Shown piece by piece: positions 20,466 through 30,529 of a stretch of 64,000 nt of DNA (the stretch's first letter is position 1; the number at the start of each line of letters is the position of its first letter). The notes beneath the pieces are model-generated. The model saw nothing but the letters and a program-made list of their open reading frames with translations. It had not been told where the DNA came from and made no database searches. Source of the DNA: Xanthomonas sp. AM6 (GTDB taxonomy: Bacteria; Pseudomonadota; Gammaproteobacteria; Xanthomonadales; Xanthomonadaceae); NCBI RefSeq assembly GCF_025665335.1, contig NZ_CP106869.1, positions 522,501 through 586,500 on the forward strand. The letters run 5' to 3'. The position numbers and the translations under genes were made by a program.

Positions 20466-22076
20466 ATGGCCCATTCCGCAGTCGATCACCACGACGAGCA
20501 CGGGCATCAGCAGAGCTTCGTGGAACGGTGGTTCTTCTCCACCAACCACAAGGACATCGGCACGCTGTACCTGCTTTTCAGCTTCACGATGTTCATCATC
20601 GGCGCGGCGATGAGCGTGGTGATCCGCGCGGAGCTGGCGCAACCGGGCCTGCAGTTCGTCAAGCCCGAGTTCTTCAACCAGATGACCACCGTGCACGCGC
20701 TGGTGATGATCTTCGGCGGGGTGATGCCGGCCTTCGTCGGCCTGGCCAACTGGATGATTCCGCTGCAGATCGGCGCGCCGGACATGGCCCTGCCGCGCAT
20801 GAACAACTGGTCGTTCTGGCTGCTGCCGGTGGCCTTCACCCTGCTGCTGCTGACCCTGTTCCTGCCCGGCGGCGCGCCCGCCGGCGGCTGGACGCTGTAC
20901 CCGCCGCTGTCGCTGCAGGGCGGCTACAACGTGGCCTTCAGCGTGTTCGCGATCCACGTCGCCGGCATCAGTTCGATCATGGGCGCGATCAACATCATCG
21001 CCACCGTGCTGAACATGCGCGCGCCGGGCATCGACCTGCTGAAGATGCCGATCTTCTGCTGGGCCTGGCTGATCACCGCGTTCCTGCTGATCGCGGTGAT
21101 GCCGGTGCTGGCCGGCGCGGTGACCATGCTGCTGACCGACAAGTTCTTCGGCACCTCGTTCTTCAACGCGGCCGGCGGCGGCGACCCGGTGATGTACCAG
21201 CACATCTTCTGGTTCTTCGGCCATCCCGAGGTCTACATCATGATCCTGCCGGCGTTCGGCGTGATCAGCGAGATCATCCCGACCTTCAGCCGCAAGCCGC
21301 TGTTCGGCTACCAGGCGATGGTCTACGCGATCGCGGCGATCGCGTTCCTGAGCTTCATCGTCTGGGCCCACCACATGTTCACCGTGGGCATGCCGCTGGG
21401 CGGCGAGATCTACTTCATGTTCGCCACGATGCTGATCTCCATCCCCACCGGGGTGAAGGTGTTCAACTGGGTCAGCACCATGTGGGAGGGCTCGCTGACC
21501 TTCGAGGCGCCGATGCTGTGGGCGGTCTCGTTCGTCATCCTGTTCAGCATCGGCGGCTTCTCCGGGCTGATGCTGGCGATCGTGCCGGCCGACTTCCAGT
21601 ACCACGACACCTATTTCGTGGTCGCGCACTTTCACTACGTGCTGGTCACCGGCGCGGTGTTCGCGCTGATCGCCGCGGTGTACTACTGGTGGCCGAAGTG
21701 GACCGGGCGCATGTACAACGAGGGCTGGGCCAAGTTCCACTTCTGGTGGACGATGCTGTTCGCCAACCTGCTGTTCTTCCCGCAGCACTTCCTCGGCCTG
21801 GCCGGCATGCCGCGGCGCATCCCCGACTACAACGTGGTGTTCGCCGACTGGAACCTGATCAGCTCGATCGGCGCGTTCGGCATGTTCGTCACCCCGTTCC
21901 TGATGGCCGGGATCCTGCTGGCGTCGCTGCGCAGCGGCGCGCGCGCCGAGGCGCGTTCGTGGGAAGGCGCGCGCGGCCTGGAGTGGACCGTGCCGTCGCC
22001 GGCGCCGGCACATACCTTCACCCTGCCGCCGGTGCTCAAGCCCGGCGACCTGGCCCACGACGACATCAGCCACTGA
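20466..22076 (+). CDS. coxA: cytochrome c oxidase subunit I
   Basis: Catalytic heme-copper subunit, 536 residues and twelve predicted helices, reducing oxygen to water and pumping protons. Ligands are visible in order: a heme a His in MTTVHALVM, the CuB His and cross-linked Tyr in [10 protein letters not shown], the CuB pair in WAHHMF and the heme ligands in VAHFHYVL. The proton-channel segment FFGHPEVYI is intact, consistent with an A-family oxidase. The gene overlaps the next one at TGATG. Confidence 0.98.
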   Translation: MAHSAVDHHDEHGHQQSFVERWFFSTNHKDIGTLYLLFSFTMFIIGAAMSVVIRAELAQPGLQFVKPEFFNQMTTVHALVMIFGGVMPAFVGLANWMIPLQIGAPDMALPRMNNWSFWLLPVAFTLLLLTLFLPGGAPAGGWTLYPPLSLQGGYNVAFSVFAIHVAGISSIMGAINIIATVLNMRAPGIDLLKMPIFCWAWLITAFLLIAVMPVLAGAVTMLLTDKFFGTSFFNAAGGGDPVMYQHIFWFFGHPEVYIMILPAFGVISEIIPTFSRKPLFGYQAMVYAIAAIAFLSFIVWAHHMFTVGMPLGGEIYFMFATMLISIPTGVKVFNWVSTMWEGSLTFEAPMLWAVSFVILFSIGGFSGLMLAIVPADFQYHDTYFVVAHFHYVLVTGAVFALIAAVYYWWPKWTGRMYNEGWAKFHFWWTMLFANLLFFPQHFLGLAGMPRRIPDYNVVFADWNLISSIGAFGMFVTPFLMAGILLASLRSGARAEARSWEGARGLEWTVPSPAPAHTFTLPPVLKPGDLAHDDISH

Positions 22077-22207
22077 TGACCGCACAGCCGCCGCTCGACG
22101 ACCTGGCCCTGCGCCGCAAGCGCGCCGTGCGCACCGCGCTGGTGGTCGGCGCGGTCGCGCTGCTGATCTACGCCGGCTTCATCCTGTCCGGGGTGCTGGG
22201 CCGATGA
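22076..22207 (+). CDS. small single-helix cytochrome oxidase assembly protein
   Basis: Forty-three residues: a charged N-terminal part ([19 protein letters not shown]) and one transmembrane helix ([18 protein letters not shown]). The ATG overlaps the coxA stop, and its own stop overlaps the cox11 start (ATGA), so it is translationally coupled on both sides. Tiny proteins in this exact slot are annotated as cytochrome oxidase small assembly proteins in related bacteria. The role is inferred from position and topology. Confidence 0.8.
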   Translation: MTAQPPLDDLALRRKRAVRTALVVGAVALLIYAGFILSGVLGR

Positions 22208-22794
22208 ACGCGCCGGCGCCTCGCGTGCACAGCAGCGCCGGGCTGTTCAAGCTGGTCGCCGTGGCGCTGGCGGTGTTCGTGCTGACCTTCTCGCTGGTGC
22301 CGCTGTACCGCATCGCCTGCGAGAAGGTGTTCGGCGTGCGCCTGGAGCGCGGGCCGGGTGAAGGTCCGCAGGCGGGCAAGCCGTTGCTCGGCAAGCGCAC
22401 GGTGAAAGTGGAATTCGACGGCGGGGTGAACTCCAAGCTGCCGTGGTCGTTCCACCCGGAGCAGCTGACCATGGAGGTGGTGCCCGGCGAGCTCAACGAG
22501 GCGCTGTACTACGCGCGCAACGACGGCGAACGCGCGATCGTCGGCAGCGCGGTGCCGTCCGTGGCGCCTTCGCGCGCCTCCGGCTACTTCACCAAGACCG
22601 AGTGCTTCTGCTTCACCGCGCAGACCCTGCAGGCCGGCGAGAAGCGCGACATGCCGGTGCGCTTCATCGTCGACCCGAACCTGCCGCGCGACATCACCAC
22701 CATCACCCTGTCGTATACCTTCTTCAAGAACGATGCGCTGAGCGCGGAACTGGGATCGCCGAAACTGGCCGGTTCCGTGCACGCAGCCCCTTGA
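22204..22794 (+). CDS. ctaG: cytochrome c oxidase assembly protein CtaG/Cox11
   Basis: Copper chaperone that delivers CuB to subunit I, 196 residues. One N-terminal membrane anchor ([21 protein letters not shown]) is followed by an immunoglobulin-like periplasmic domain with the copper-binding motif ECFCF near 138-142 and the conserved tail [13 protein letters not shown]. It overlaps the preceding small gene by 4 nt. Confidence 0.97.
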   Translation: MNAPAPRVHSSAGLFKLVAVALAVFVLTFSLVPLYRIACEKVFGVRLERGPGEGPQAGKPLLGKRTVKVEFDGGVNSKLPWSFHPEQLTMEVVPGELNEALYYARNDGERAIVGSAVPSVAPSRASGYFTKTECFCFTAQTLQAGEKRDMPVRFIVDPNLPRDITTITLSYTFFKNDALSAELGSPKLAGSVHAAP

Positions 22795-22814
22795 CCCGAC
22801 CCGGAACGCCCGCC

Positions 22815-23690
22815 ATGGCCCAGCCCAGCACCGACGCCACCGCCTATTACGTGCCCAGCCAGAGCCGCTGGCCGTTCATCGGCTCGATCGCGATGTTCGT
22901 GACCATGATCGGCGTGGCCAGTTGGCTCAACGACGCGGCCTGGGGCAAGTGGACCTTCTTCGCCGGCATCGCGATGCTGGTGGCGACCCTGTTCATGTGG
23001 TTCGGCGACGTGATCCGCGAGTCGATCGCCGGCCACTACAACCGCCAGGTCGACGTGTCCTTCCGCATGGGCATGGTCTGGTTCATCTTTTCCGAAGTGA
23101 TGTTCTTCGGCGCGTTCTTCGGCGCGCTGTTCTACACCCGCACCTTCATCCTGCCGTGGCTGGGCGGCGAGGGCGACGGGGTGATGACCAACGCGCTGCT
23201 GTGGGACGGCTATTCGGCGGCCTGGCCGACCAACGGCCCGGGTGCGGTCGGCGGCCAGTTCCAGACCATCCCGGCCTGGGGCCTGCCGCTGATCAACACG
23301 CTGATCCTGCTCAGCTCCGGCGTGACCCTGACCATCGCCCACCACGCGCTGAAGGCCGGGCACCGCGCCCGCCTGCTGGTGTTCCAGGGGCTGACCGTGT
23401 TGCTGGGCTGCGTCTTCCTGTTCTTCCAGGCCGAGGAGTACATCCACGCCTACAAGGAACTCAACCTGACCCTGGGCTCGGGCATCTACGGCTCGACCTT
23501 CTTCATGCTCACCGGCTTCCACGGCATGCACGTGCTGCTGGGCACGATCATGCTGCTGGTGATGTGGCTGCGCTCGGCGCGCGGGCATTTCAGCCGCGAC
23601 AACCATTTCGCCTTCGAAGCGGCGGCGTGGTACTGGCACTTCGTCGACGTGGTGTGGCTGGCGTTGTTCCTGTTCGTCTATGTACTTTGA
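22815..23690 (+). CDS. coxC: cytochrome c oxidase subunit III
   Basis: Seven-helix structural subunit, 291 residues. Family signatures include WFGDVIRES, FFGALFYTRTF, FFQAEEYIHAY and the C-terminal HFVDVVWLALFLFVYVL. The start is the ATG at 22815, which gives MAQPSTDATAYYVPSQSRWP; the frame is open far upstream but overlaps ctaG there. It is the last gene of the contiguous coxB-coxC run. Confidence 0.97.
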   Translation: MAQPSTDATAYYVPSQSRWPFIGSIAMFVTMIGVASWLNDAAWGKWTFFAGIAMLVATLFMWFGDVIRESIAGHYNRQVDVSFRMGMVWFIFSEVMFFGAFFGALFYTRTFILPWLGGEGDGVMTNALLWDGYSAAWPTNGPGAVGGQFQTIPAWGLPLINTLILLSSGVTLTIAHHALKAGHRARLLVFQGLTVLLGCVFLFFQAEEYIHAYKELNLTLGSGIYGSTFFMLTGFHGMHVLLGTIMLLVMWLRSARGHFSRDNHFAFEAAAWYWHFVDVVWLALFLFVYVL

Positions 23691-23695
23691 GAACT

Positions 23696-23774
23696 GGGAA
23701 TCGGGAATCGGGAATAGGAACAGCGGAAGCGCGCCGCTCTTGCGATTCCCGATTCCCGATTCTCCATTCCCGAC
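23696..23774. repeat. inverted GGGAATC repeat cluster
   Basis: The left arm (23696..23717) carries three copies of GGGAATC; the right arm (23744..23774) carries the complement GATTCCC several times. They can fold into a hairpin between convergent coxC and the DUF2909 gene. The same family occurs at 35481..35589. It may act as a bidirectional terminator. Confidence 0.75.
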
Positions 23775-23783
23775 TCGGCGGCC

Positions 23784-24002
23784 TCAGCCGCCGAGTCCAT
23801 GCGGCTTGATCACCCCGGTGTAAATGCCCAGGATCACCAGCAGGATCAGGCCCACCGATAAGCCGATGCGCCAGGTCAGTGCGTTCACCGTGCGCTTGCT
23901 CTGGCCGCGGTCCACCAACAGGTAGTACAGGCCGGCGCCGAGGTTCCACAGGATGACCAGCAGGAAGGCGACGATCAGCAGGGTTTTCAGCGAGTCGTTC
24001 AT
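23784..24002 (-). CDS. twin transmembrane protein, DUF2909 type
   Basis: Seventy-two residues with two hydrophobic helices (LLIVAFLLVILWNLGAGLYYLL and IGLSVGLILLVILGIYTG) joined by a short basic loop. This twin-helix pattern, length and position next to surf1 match the DUF2909 small membrane proteins found in oxidase clusters of this group. It is transcribed against its neighbours and lies divergent from surf1 with 30 nt between starts. Its function is unknown. Confidence 0.82.
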   Translation of the reverse strand: MNDSLKTLLIVAFLLVILWNLGAGLYYLLVDRGQSKRTVNALTWRIGLSVGLILLVILGIYTGVIKPHGLGG

Positions 24003-24032
24003 GGGCGTCTCGGTGCGCGGTATCGCCGCATT

Positions 24033-24794
24033 ATGACCCTCGCCGCGTCCCCGCGGGTCGCCGCGCGCCCGCGCCGCATGTCGCTGTGGCTGGGCTGGGC
24101 CATCGCGCTGGCGGTGGCGCTGGGGTTCTGCGCGCTGGGCCGCTGGCAATTGCTGCGCATGCACGAGAAGCAGGCGCTGCTCGCGCAGGCTGCGCACGTG
24201 CGCGACCGCCCGCAGGCGCTGGCCGATGCGCTGCGCACGCTGCAGCCGGCGCAGCTGGCCTGGGTGCACGGCAGCGGCCGCTTCCTGCCCGGGCAGGTGC
24301 TGCTCGACAACCAGCTGCGCGAGGGCCGCAGCGGGGTCAAGGTCTACCAGCCGTTCCTGGCCGACGGCGCGCGCGCGCCGCTGCTGGTCGAACTGGGCTG
24401 GCTGCCATTGCCGGCCGATCGCGCGCTGCCCGAACCGGTACCGCTGCAAGGGCATTACGCACTGGCCGGGCTGCTCGGTCCGGCGCCGTCGCACGGGCTG
24501 GCGCTGGGGCCGGCGCTGGTCGCCGCGCCGGCGCCGCAGCTGTGGCTGGCGATGCGCATCGAGCCGGCGGCGATCGGCCAGGCGCTCGGCCGGCGCGACA
24601 TTTTGTCGCAGGTGCTGCGCCTGGATCCGGCCCTGCCGCTGGGCTATCCGCGCGACCTGGAGATGCTGCCGAACACGCTGCCGCCCGAGCGCCACTTGGG
24701 TTACGCGGTGCAATGGTTCGGCCTGGCGCTGGCGGTGCTGATCACCGCGGCGCTGCTGAGCTGGCGCGCGCGCAAGGGACGGGGCGGGCGCTGA
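24033..24794 (+). CDS. SURF1 family heme-copper oxidase assembly protein
   Basis: Helps insert heme a into subunit I, 253 residues. It has the Surf1 topology: an N-terminal helix (WLGWAIALAVALGFCALGRWQL), a periplasmic domain (VLLDNQLREGRSGVKVYQPF) and a C-terminal helix opening with the hallmark PERHLGYAVQWFGLA. The ATG at 24033 is only 30 nt from the divergent DUF2909 start; an internal ATG at 24078 (MSLWLGW) is an alternative start. Confidence 0.93.
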   Translation: MTLAASPRVAARPRRMSLWLGWAIALAVALGFCALGRWQLLRMHEKQALLAQAAHVRDRPQALADALRTLQPAQLAWVHGSGRFLPGQVLLDNQLREGRSGVKVYQPFLADGARAPLLVELGWLPLPADRALPEPVPLQGHYALAGLLGPAPSHGLALGPALVAAPAPQLWLAMRIEPAAIGQALGRRDILSQVLRLDPALPLGYPRDLEMLPNTLPPERHLGYAVQWFGLALAVLITAALLSWRARKGRGGR

Positions 24795-24821
24795 GCGCCC
24801 GCGCATGAGAAAATCCCCTGC

Positions 24822-25397
24822 ATGAATGCCTCCCCCTCGGCCCCGCGCCAGGCGGCCCCGCGTGGCCGCTGGACGTTGATCGCGCTGTTCGCCCTGTTCT
24901 TCGGCTCGATGCTGGTCGCCGGCGCGCTGCGTTTTTCCGGCTGGCAGCCGCCGGGCAGCCGCAACCACGGCGAACTGCTGAAACCGCCGGGCGACCTGCG
25001 CGCGCTGCAGCCGCGGCTGGAGGACGGCAGCGCCTATGCCTGGCAGCCGCAGCAACGCCTGTGGCGCATCGCGCTGGCGCCGCCGCGCGAGTGCGACAGC
25101 GCCTGCGAAGCGCTGGCGCGCGATCTGCACAAGGTCTGGCAGCTGTTCGGCCACGACGCCGACCACGTGCAGATCCTGTGGATCGGCACGCCGCCGCCGG
25201 CGGTGCGCGCGTTGCCGCAGGTGCGCGTGCTGCGCGCCGACCCAGCGCTGCTGGCCGGCCTGCCGCGGGTGCGCGATGCCGCCGGCGTGCCGGTCTACGT
25301 GATCGATCCGAACGGCTTCGTGGTGCTGCGCTACGCGCCGGGCTTCGACCCGGCCGGGCTGCGCGCGGATGTGGCGAAGCTGCTGAAACTCCTGTGA
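24822..25397 (+). CDS. Sco-like membrane-anchored thioredoxin-fold protein
   Basis: One N-terminal helix (LIALFALFFGSMLVAGAL) followed by a periplasmic domain of about 150 residues. The segment APPRECDSACEALARDLHKV carries a CxxxC pair, the copper and redox motif of Sco proteins, and VPVYVIDPNGFVVLRY matches the end of a thioredoxin-like fold. The conserved distal His of Sco1 is not evident. The place between surf1 and ctaA supports a role in CuA assembly, but the metal site may be incomplete. The protein is 191 residues, slightly shorter than typical Sco. Confidence 0.7.
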   Translation: MNASPSAPRQAAPRGRWTLIALFALFFGSMLVAGALRFSGWQPPGSRNHGELLKPPGDLRALQPRLEDGSAYAWQPQQRLWRIALAPPRECDSACEALARDLHKVWQLFGHDADHVQILWIGTPPPAVRALPQVRVLRADPALLAGLPRVRDAAGVPVYVIDPNGFVVLRYAPGFDPAGLRADVAKLLKLL

Positions 25398-25407
25398 GCC
25401 GCGCCCT

Positions 25408-26571
25408 ATGAACCTGTTCGCGCCGCCGGCGCTGTTTCGGCACTTCCACCGCATGGCCTGGCTGGCGGCGCTGTTCACCGCCAGCACGATCATGTTCGGT
25501 TCGTTCGTGCGCCTGTCCGACGCGGGCATGAGCTGCCCGGACTGGCCGACCTGCTACGGCCGGGTGACCTGGCCGCAGAGCAGCGGCGAGGCCAACGCGC
25601 ACGCGGCCAGCAAGATCCGGCCGCTGGAGACGCACAAAGCCTGGCGCGAGCAGGTGCACCGTTTCCTGGCCGGCGCGCTGGGCGTGGAAGTGCTGGTGCT
25701 GTCGCTGCTGGCCGCGCGCCGGCGCCGGCTCGGCATCGCGCAGGTCGTCGGCGCCGCGGTGCTGGTGGCGCTGTCGATCCCGCTGTACATGTCCGGCTGG
25801 CCGACGTGGGCGATGGCGCTGGCCGCCGCCGGCGAGGCGATCCTGCTGCTGGCGGCGCTGCGCTGGTCCAATACCGACCTGGCGCGCGCGGCGGTGCTGA
25901 CCCTGGCGGTGGTGATCTTCCAGGCGCTGCTGGGCATGTGGACGGTGACCTTGCTGCTCAAGCCGATCGTGGTGATGGGACATCTGCTCGGCGGCCTGCT
26001 GATGTTCTCGCTGCTGGTGTGGATGGCCTGGCGCGCCACCCACCTGCCGATCACCCTGGCCGATGCGGCGCGGCTGAAGTGGCTGCTGCGCATCGGCGTG
26101 GCGGTGCTGGCGGTGCAGATCGCGCTGGGCGGCTGGGTCAGCGCCAACTACGCGGCGCTGGCCTGCGGCGGCGGCAGCTGGTCGGCCGACAACTTCCCGC
26201 GCTGCGTCAGCCAGTGGTGGCCGCCGCACGATTTCCGCGAGGGCTTCACCCTGTGGCGCGGCATCGGCGTGGACTACGAAGGCGGCGTGCTCGACGGCGC
26301 GGCGCGCATCGCGATCCAGATGGCGCACCGGATGATGGCGGTGGTGGTGGCGACGTACCTGCTGTGGCTGGGCTGGCGGCTGAGCCGCTCGCCGGGCATG
26401 CGCGGCTGGGCGGCGGCGCTGGCGCTGCTGCTGGTGGCGCAGGTCGGCCTGGGCATCCTCAACGTCAAGCTGGCGCTGCCGCTGCCGGTGGCGGTGCTGC
26501 ACAACGCCGGCGCGGTGGCGCTGCTGTTCGTGCTGGTGTCGCTGCTGGCGCGGCTGCGGGCGCCGCAATGA
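25408..26571 (+). CDS. ctaA: heme A synthase, COX15/CtaA
   Basis: Inner-membrane enzyme converting heme O to heme A, 387 residues, eight helices in two four-helix halves. Visible landmarks are [22 protein letters not shown] at the first loop, EQVHRFLAG with a heme His, VMGHLLGGL with another and [10 protein letters not shown] with a third. The C-terminal half repeats the topology. It ends overlapping ctaB by 4 nt. Confidence 0.97.
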   Translation: MNLFAPPALFRHFHRMAWLAALFTASTIMFGSFVRLSDAGMSCPDWPTCYGRVTWPQSSGEANAHAASKIRPLETHKAWREQVHRFLAGALGVEVLVLSLLAARRRRLGIAQVVGAAVLVALSIPLYMSGWPTWAMALAAAGEAILLLAALRWSNTDLARAAVLTLAVVIFQALLGMWTVTLLLKPIVVMGHLLGGLLMFSLLVWMAWRATHLPITLADAARLKWLLRIGVAVLAVQIALGGWVSANYAALACGGGSWSADNFPRCVSQWWPPHDFREGFTLWRGIGVDYEGGVLDGAARIAIQMAHRMMAVVVATYLLWLGWRLSRSPGMRGWAAALALLLVAQVGLGILNVKLALPLPVAVLHNAGAVALLFVLVSLLARLRAPQ

Positions 26572-27494
26572 GCGCCAGGGGCGTCCACTGGCGCGACTAC
26601 TGGGACCTGACCAAGCCCAAGGTGGTGGCGCTGATCGTGTTCACCGCGCTGGTCGGCATGTGCCTGGCGATTCCCGGCGTGCCGAGCTGGCTGCAGGTGC
26701 GCACCGGGCTGATCGGCTTCTTCGGCATCTGGCTGGCGGCCTCGGCCGCGGCGGCGATCAACCAGTTGCTGGACGCGCGCATCGACGCGCAGATGGCGCG
26801 CACCTCGTGGCGGCCGCTGGTGGTGGGCAAGGTGCTGCCGTGGCAGGTGCTGCTGTTCGCCACGGCGCTGACCGCGCTGTCGATGGCGATCCTGGTGATC
26901 TGGGTCAACACCATCACCGCGGTGCTGACCTTCGCCTCGCTGATCGGCTACGCGGTGATCTACACCGTGTTCCTCAAGCGCACCACGCCGCAGAACATCG
27001 TCATCGGCGGCCTGGCCGGCGCGGCGCCGCCGCTGCTGGGCTGGGCCGCGATCACCGGCATGCAGGGCCAGTGGGACTGGGCGTACGCGTCGCTGCTGGT
27101 GCTGATCATCTTCGTGTGGACGCCGCCGCACTTCTGGGCGCTGGCGATCTTCCGCCGCGCCGACTACGCCAAGGCCTCGATCCCGATGCTGCCGGTCACC
27201 CACGGCGTGGCGCACACGCGCAGGCAGATCCTGGTGTACACGCTGCTGCTGGTGGTGGTGACGCTGCTGCCGGTGGCGGTGGGCATGAGCGGCGTGTTCT
27301 ATCTCGGCGGCACGCTGGTGCTGAACGCGGTGTTCGTCTGGTACGCCTGGCGCATGCTCGATCCGCCGGACGAGATGTTCTCGATGCGCATGTTCGGCTA
27401 CTCGATCGTGTACCTGATGGCGCTGTTCGCGTTCCTGCTGGTGGACCACTGGCTGATGCCGGCATTGGCGATGCCGCTGCCGACCGGCGCATGA
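26568..27494 (+). CDS. ctaB: protoheme IX farnesyltransferase
   Basis: UbiA-family prenyltransferase making heme O from heme B, 308 residues with about nine helices. The prenyl-diphosphate site is [19 protein letters not shown], and [17 protein letters not shown] is the second conserved aspartate region. Both ends overlap neighbours (ATGA with ctaA, ATGA with the next gene), so expression is coupled. Confidence 0.97.
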   Translation: MSARGVHWRDYWDLTKPKVVALIVFTALVGMCLAIPGVPSWLQVRTGLIGFFGIWLAASAAAAINQLLDARIDAQMARTSWRPLVVGKVLPWQVLLFATALTALSMAILVIWVNTITAVLTFASLIGYAVIYTVFLKRTTPQNIVIGGLAGAAPPLLGWAAITGMQGQWDWAYASLLVLIIFVWTPPHFWALAIFRRADYAKASIPMLPVTHGVAHTRRQILVYTLLLVVVTLLPVAVGMSGVFYLGGTLVLNAVFVWYAWRMLDPPDEMFSMRMFGYSIVYLMALFAFLLVDHWLMPALAMPLPTGA

Positions 27495-27961
27495 GCGGCG
27501 AACGCCTGCGCCGCGTCGCGCTGCTGGCGCTGGCGGCGCTGCCGTTGCCGGCATGGGCGTGGGACACGCCCGAGCAGGCGATCGACGCCTATCTGGCGTT
27601 CGAACTGGGCGGCGGCCGGCTGCAGGCGTGGCCGTTCGCGCGCTACATCGTGGCCCCGCGCGGCTACGACGAGCCGGGCTGGGACGTGCTGCACGCGGTG
27701 CGCGGCTGGCAGCGCGGCGCGGTGCGCTGCGACGAGCCCGCGCGGTGCGAGGTCGTGGTGCTGTTCGAATACGCCGACACCCTGGCCTTGCCCGCGTCGT
27801 GGCAGCTGATGCCGCATCCGCACGGCGGCAGCGAGCGGCTGCGTTACACGTTGCAGCGCCAGCCCGCGCCGCACGGCTGGCGCGTGGCCTCCACGCTCGG
27901 CCCGCCACGGGTGAAGATGGCGGTGGTGGCGACGCTGTGGCCGGACGCCGCCGCCGAGTGA
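27491..27961 (+). CDS. secreted protein of unknown function at the end of the cox cluster
   Basis: Protein of 156 residues with a signal peptide ([18 protein letters not shown]) and a compact domain opening [21 protein letters not shown]. Two cysteines ([10 protein letters not shown]) could form a disulfide. It resembles no family I can name. Its start overlaps the ctaB stop, so it belongs to the operon and is likely periplasmic. The next gene is on the opposite strand. Confidence 0.75.
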   Translation: MSGERLRRVALLALAALPLPAWAWDTPEQAIDAYLAFELGGGRLQAWPFARYIVAPRGYDEPGWDVLHAVRGWQRGAVRCDEPARCEVVVLFEYADTLALPASWQLMPHPHGGSERLRYTLQRQPAPHGWRVASTLGPPRVKMAVVATLWPDAAAE

Positions 27962-28034
27962 GCCGCGCGCGCAGGCGCGCCGGCGCGGCGTGCAGCCAAC
28001 GGCCTGCCGTGGATCCCGCGATGCCGCGGCGCGC

Positions 28035-29033
28035 TCAGCCGGCCGCGTCGCGCCCGGCCGCATCGCCGTCGCGCGCATAGCGCTGCGCGACGAAGGCGCA
28101 GACGATCAGCTGGATCTGGTGGTAGATCATCACCGGCAGCACGATCGCGCCGAGGCTGCCGCTGGCGAACAGCACCTTGGCCATCGGCACGCCGGTGGCC
28201 AGGCTCTTCTTCGAGCCGCAGAACACGATCGGGATCTCGTCCTGGCGGGCGAAGCCCAGCCGCCGTGCGGCGAAGGTGATCAGGCCCATCGCCAGCGCCA
28301 GCAGCAGCGCGGCGACCAGCGCCACGCCGAGCAGCGCCGGCAGCGGCGTCTTGCGCCACAGGCCTTCGATCACCGCGGCGCTGAAGGCGGTGTACACCAC
28401 CAGCAGGATCACGCCCTGGTCGGTGTAGCGCAGCACCGCGCGGCGCCGCTCCACCCAGGCGCCGATCCAGCGCCGCAGCAGGTGGCCGGCCACGAACGGC
28501 ACCAGCAGCTGCAGCATGATCTTGCCCATCGCCTCCAGCGGGTTGGCCATCGCGCTCTGCGCGCCGGCCAGCAGGCCCATCAGCAGCGGCGTCAGGAACA
28601 CGCCGAGCAGGCTCGACAGCGACGCGCTGCACACCGCCGCCGGCACGTTGCCGCCGGCCATCGAGGTGAACGCGATCGACGACTGCACCGTGGACGGCAG
28701 CGCGCACAGGAACAGCACGCCGATGTACAGCTCCGGGGTCAGCAGCCAGTGCGACAGCGGCTTGAGCAGCAGCCCCAGCAGCGGGAACAGCACGAAGGTG
28801 GCGGCGAGGATGGTCAGGTGCAGGCGCCAGTGCAGCGCGCCGGCGACGATCGCCTCGCGCGACAGGCGCGCGCCGTGCAGGAAGAACAGCGCGGCGATGG
28901 CGATGTCGGTGACGTCGTCCATCACCGCCGCGGCGCGGCCCTGCACCGGCAGCAGCGAAGCCAGCAACACGGTGCCGAGCAGGACCAGGGTGAAGGGTTC
29001 GATGCGCAGGCGGGCGAGCCAGTGTCTGGTCAT
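28035..29033 (-). CDS. bile acid:sodium symporter family protein (SBF-like)
   Basis: Inner-membrane transporter, 332 residues and about ten helices. LFFLHGARLSREAI and VFCGSKKSLATGVPMA are typical of the SBF-like/YfeH branch, and ALPSTVQSSIAFTSMAGGN matches the core unwound helix region. The substrate is unknown; bile acid specificity should not be assumed. It converges with the cox cluster across 74 nt. Confidence 0.9.
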   Translation of the reverse strand: MTRHWLARLRIEPFTLVLLGTVLLASLLPVQGRAAAVMDDVTDIAIAALFFLHGARLSREAIVAGALHWRLHLTILAATFVLFPLLGLLLKPLSHWLLTPELYIGVLFLCALPSTVQSSIAFTSMAGGNVPAAVCSASLSSLLGVFLTPLLMGLLAGAQSAMANPLEAMGKIMLQLLVPFVAGHLLRRWIGAWVERRRAVLRYTDQGVILLVVYTAFSAAVIEGLWRKTPLPALLGVALVAALLLALAMGLITFAARRLGFARQDEIPIVFCGSKKSLATGVPMAKVLFASGSLGAIVLPVMIYHQIQLIVCAFVAQRYARDGDAAGRDAAG

Positions 29034-29261
29034 TGCGTGGTGGGGACGTCGGGGAGAGGGTCATTCTAGGAAGCGCGGTAGACGGATGCGAATCCGTGCG
29101 CAGGTGTAGACAATTCGCAGACAGGTTGCGCTGCATGGCGCTCGGGCGCGAATCGGTGCATTAGATTGCCCTGGCCCAGTCGACGGGCCCCGGCGAGCCG
29201 CCGCATTCCGGCGATCGACGCGCGCCATTCCACGGAAACGCAAGGGATAAGGAGCAGGTCC

Positions 29262-30467
29262 ATGCAATACGATCAGTATCAGACCGTGTTCGCGCTCTCC
29301 AGTCTGGCCAACTGGATCGGAGGCCGCACCGGCACCGCGCAGACGCTGCAAGCCGACTACCAGCAGATGCTGCTGGCGACGCTGGCGTCGCCCGCGGCGC
29401 AGGCCGCCATCGGCAGCTGGGAACTCGTCTGGGGGCCGCAGGTGTGGCAGGGGGAGGATTCGGAGCTTGCGGACAATGCGCTGTACGTCGCCAAGGCCAG
29501 CGGCGTGCCCGGCATCGAGGGCGATGTCTACGTGGTGGCGATCTGCGCCACCAATCCGAGTTCGCTCTACGACTGGCTGGTGGAGGACTTCGACGTGGCC
29601 TCGGTGGTGAACTTCACCCGCTACGATCCGCTGCGCAAGGCTCCGCCGAGCAGTTCCATGCCCTGGTTCTCGGCAAACATTCCCTACATCTCGATGGGGA
29701 CCGCGCTGGGGGTGTGGCATCTGCTGCAGATGGTCAGCCCGGCGGCGGCGAAGGCGCCCGGCACGGGTCTGTGCGATTTCCTGCAGGCCGCCGCGAGCGC
29801 CGATGCCACGGTGATCTTCGCCGGCCACAGCCTCGGCGGCGCGTTGTCGCCGACCGCGGCGTTCTGGCTCAAGAACGCCGGCAAGCTCGACGGCTACAAG
29901 GCGGTGTACTGCTATCCCACCGCTGGCGCCACGCCGGGGAACGCGGCGTTCGCGCAGGCGTATGCGGCGGCGCTGCCGTCGCCGCCCGGCGCCAGCGGCT
30001 ACCGGACGTGGAACCGCGACCTGTGGAATACGCGCGACGTGGTGCCGCACGCCTGGGACATGGGCATGCTGTCCCAGATCAAGACCCAGCTGTATGGCAA
30101 TGCACCGATCACCGACATCGATCTGGCGGTCGACGTCGCCATCGCCAATGCATGGGCGTCGGGCATCGCCTACAGGCAGATCGCCAACCAGCCGCTTCCC
30201 GGAACAGTGAACGGCGATGCGCCGAACGACCTCAGCACGTTCCTGTCGCAGGTGAAGTTCCAGCATACCGAGGCCTACGAAGCGCTGATCGCGAACTGGC
30301 TGGAGCCGGTCGTGCCGTCCTCGCATGCGCTGCAAACCGCGGCGCGGGATACGCAGGCGGATGCGCTGGTCGCGCGCCTGCAGGGAGAGCGCGAAGCGCG
30401 TGCCGCCCGCGCCGCCGAGGCGCGCGCGGCGCTCGCTGCGGGCGGCTCGGCCGCTCCGGCGGCATAG
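29262..30467 (+). CDS. lipase-fold alpha/beta hydrolase, class 3 lipase type
   Basis: Protein of 401 residues without a signal peptide. The nucleophile elbow GHSLGGALSPTAAFWL (Ser near 189) and the preceding ADATVIFA strand fit class 3 lipases; an Asp in RDVVPHAWD and a His in KFQHTEAYE are plausible triad partners. The last 40 residues are a charged Ala/Arg/Glu helix. A GGATAAGGAG site precedes the ATG at 29262. It sits alone between an SBF transporter and dnaG and converges on dnaG. The substrate and any secretion route are unknown. Confidence 0.82.
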   Translation: MQYDQYQTVFALSSLANWIGGRTGTAQTLQADYQQMLLATLASPAAQAAIGSWELVWGPQVWQGEDSELADNALYVAKASGVPGIEGDVYVVAICATNPSSLYDWLVEDFDVASVVNFTRYDPLRKAPPSSSMPWFSANIPYISMGTALGVWHLLQMVSPAAAKAPGTGLCDFLQAAASADATVIFAGHSLGGALSPTAAFWLKNAGKLDGYKAVYCYPTAGATPGNAAFAQAYAAALPSPPGASGYRTWNRDLWNTRDVVPHAWDMGMLSQIKTQLYGNAPITDIDLAVDVAIANAWASGIAYRQIANQPLPGTVNGDAPNDLSTFLSQVKFQHTEAYEALIANWLEPVVPSSHALQTAARDTQADALVARLQGEREARAARAAEARAALAAGGSAAPAA

Positions 30468-30529
30468 GGCGCGGCCACGTCGGCGCGGGGGCGGCGGCCG
30501 TCGCGCCGGAGCGGGGCCGGGCAGGCGGA

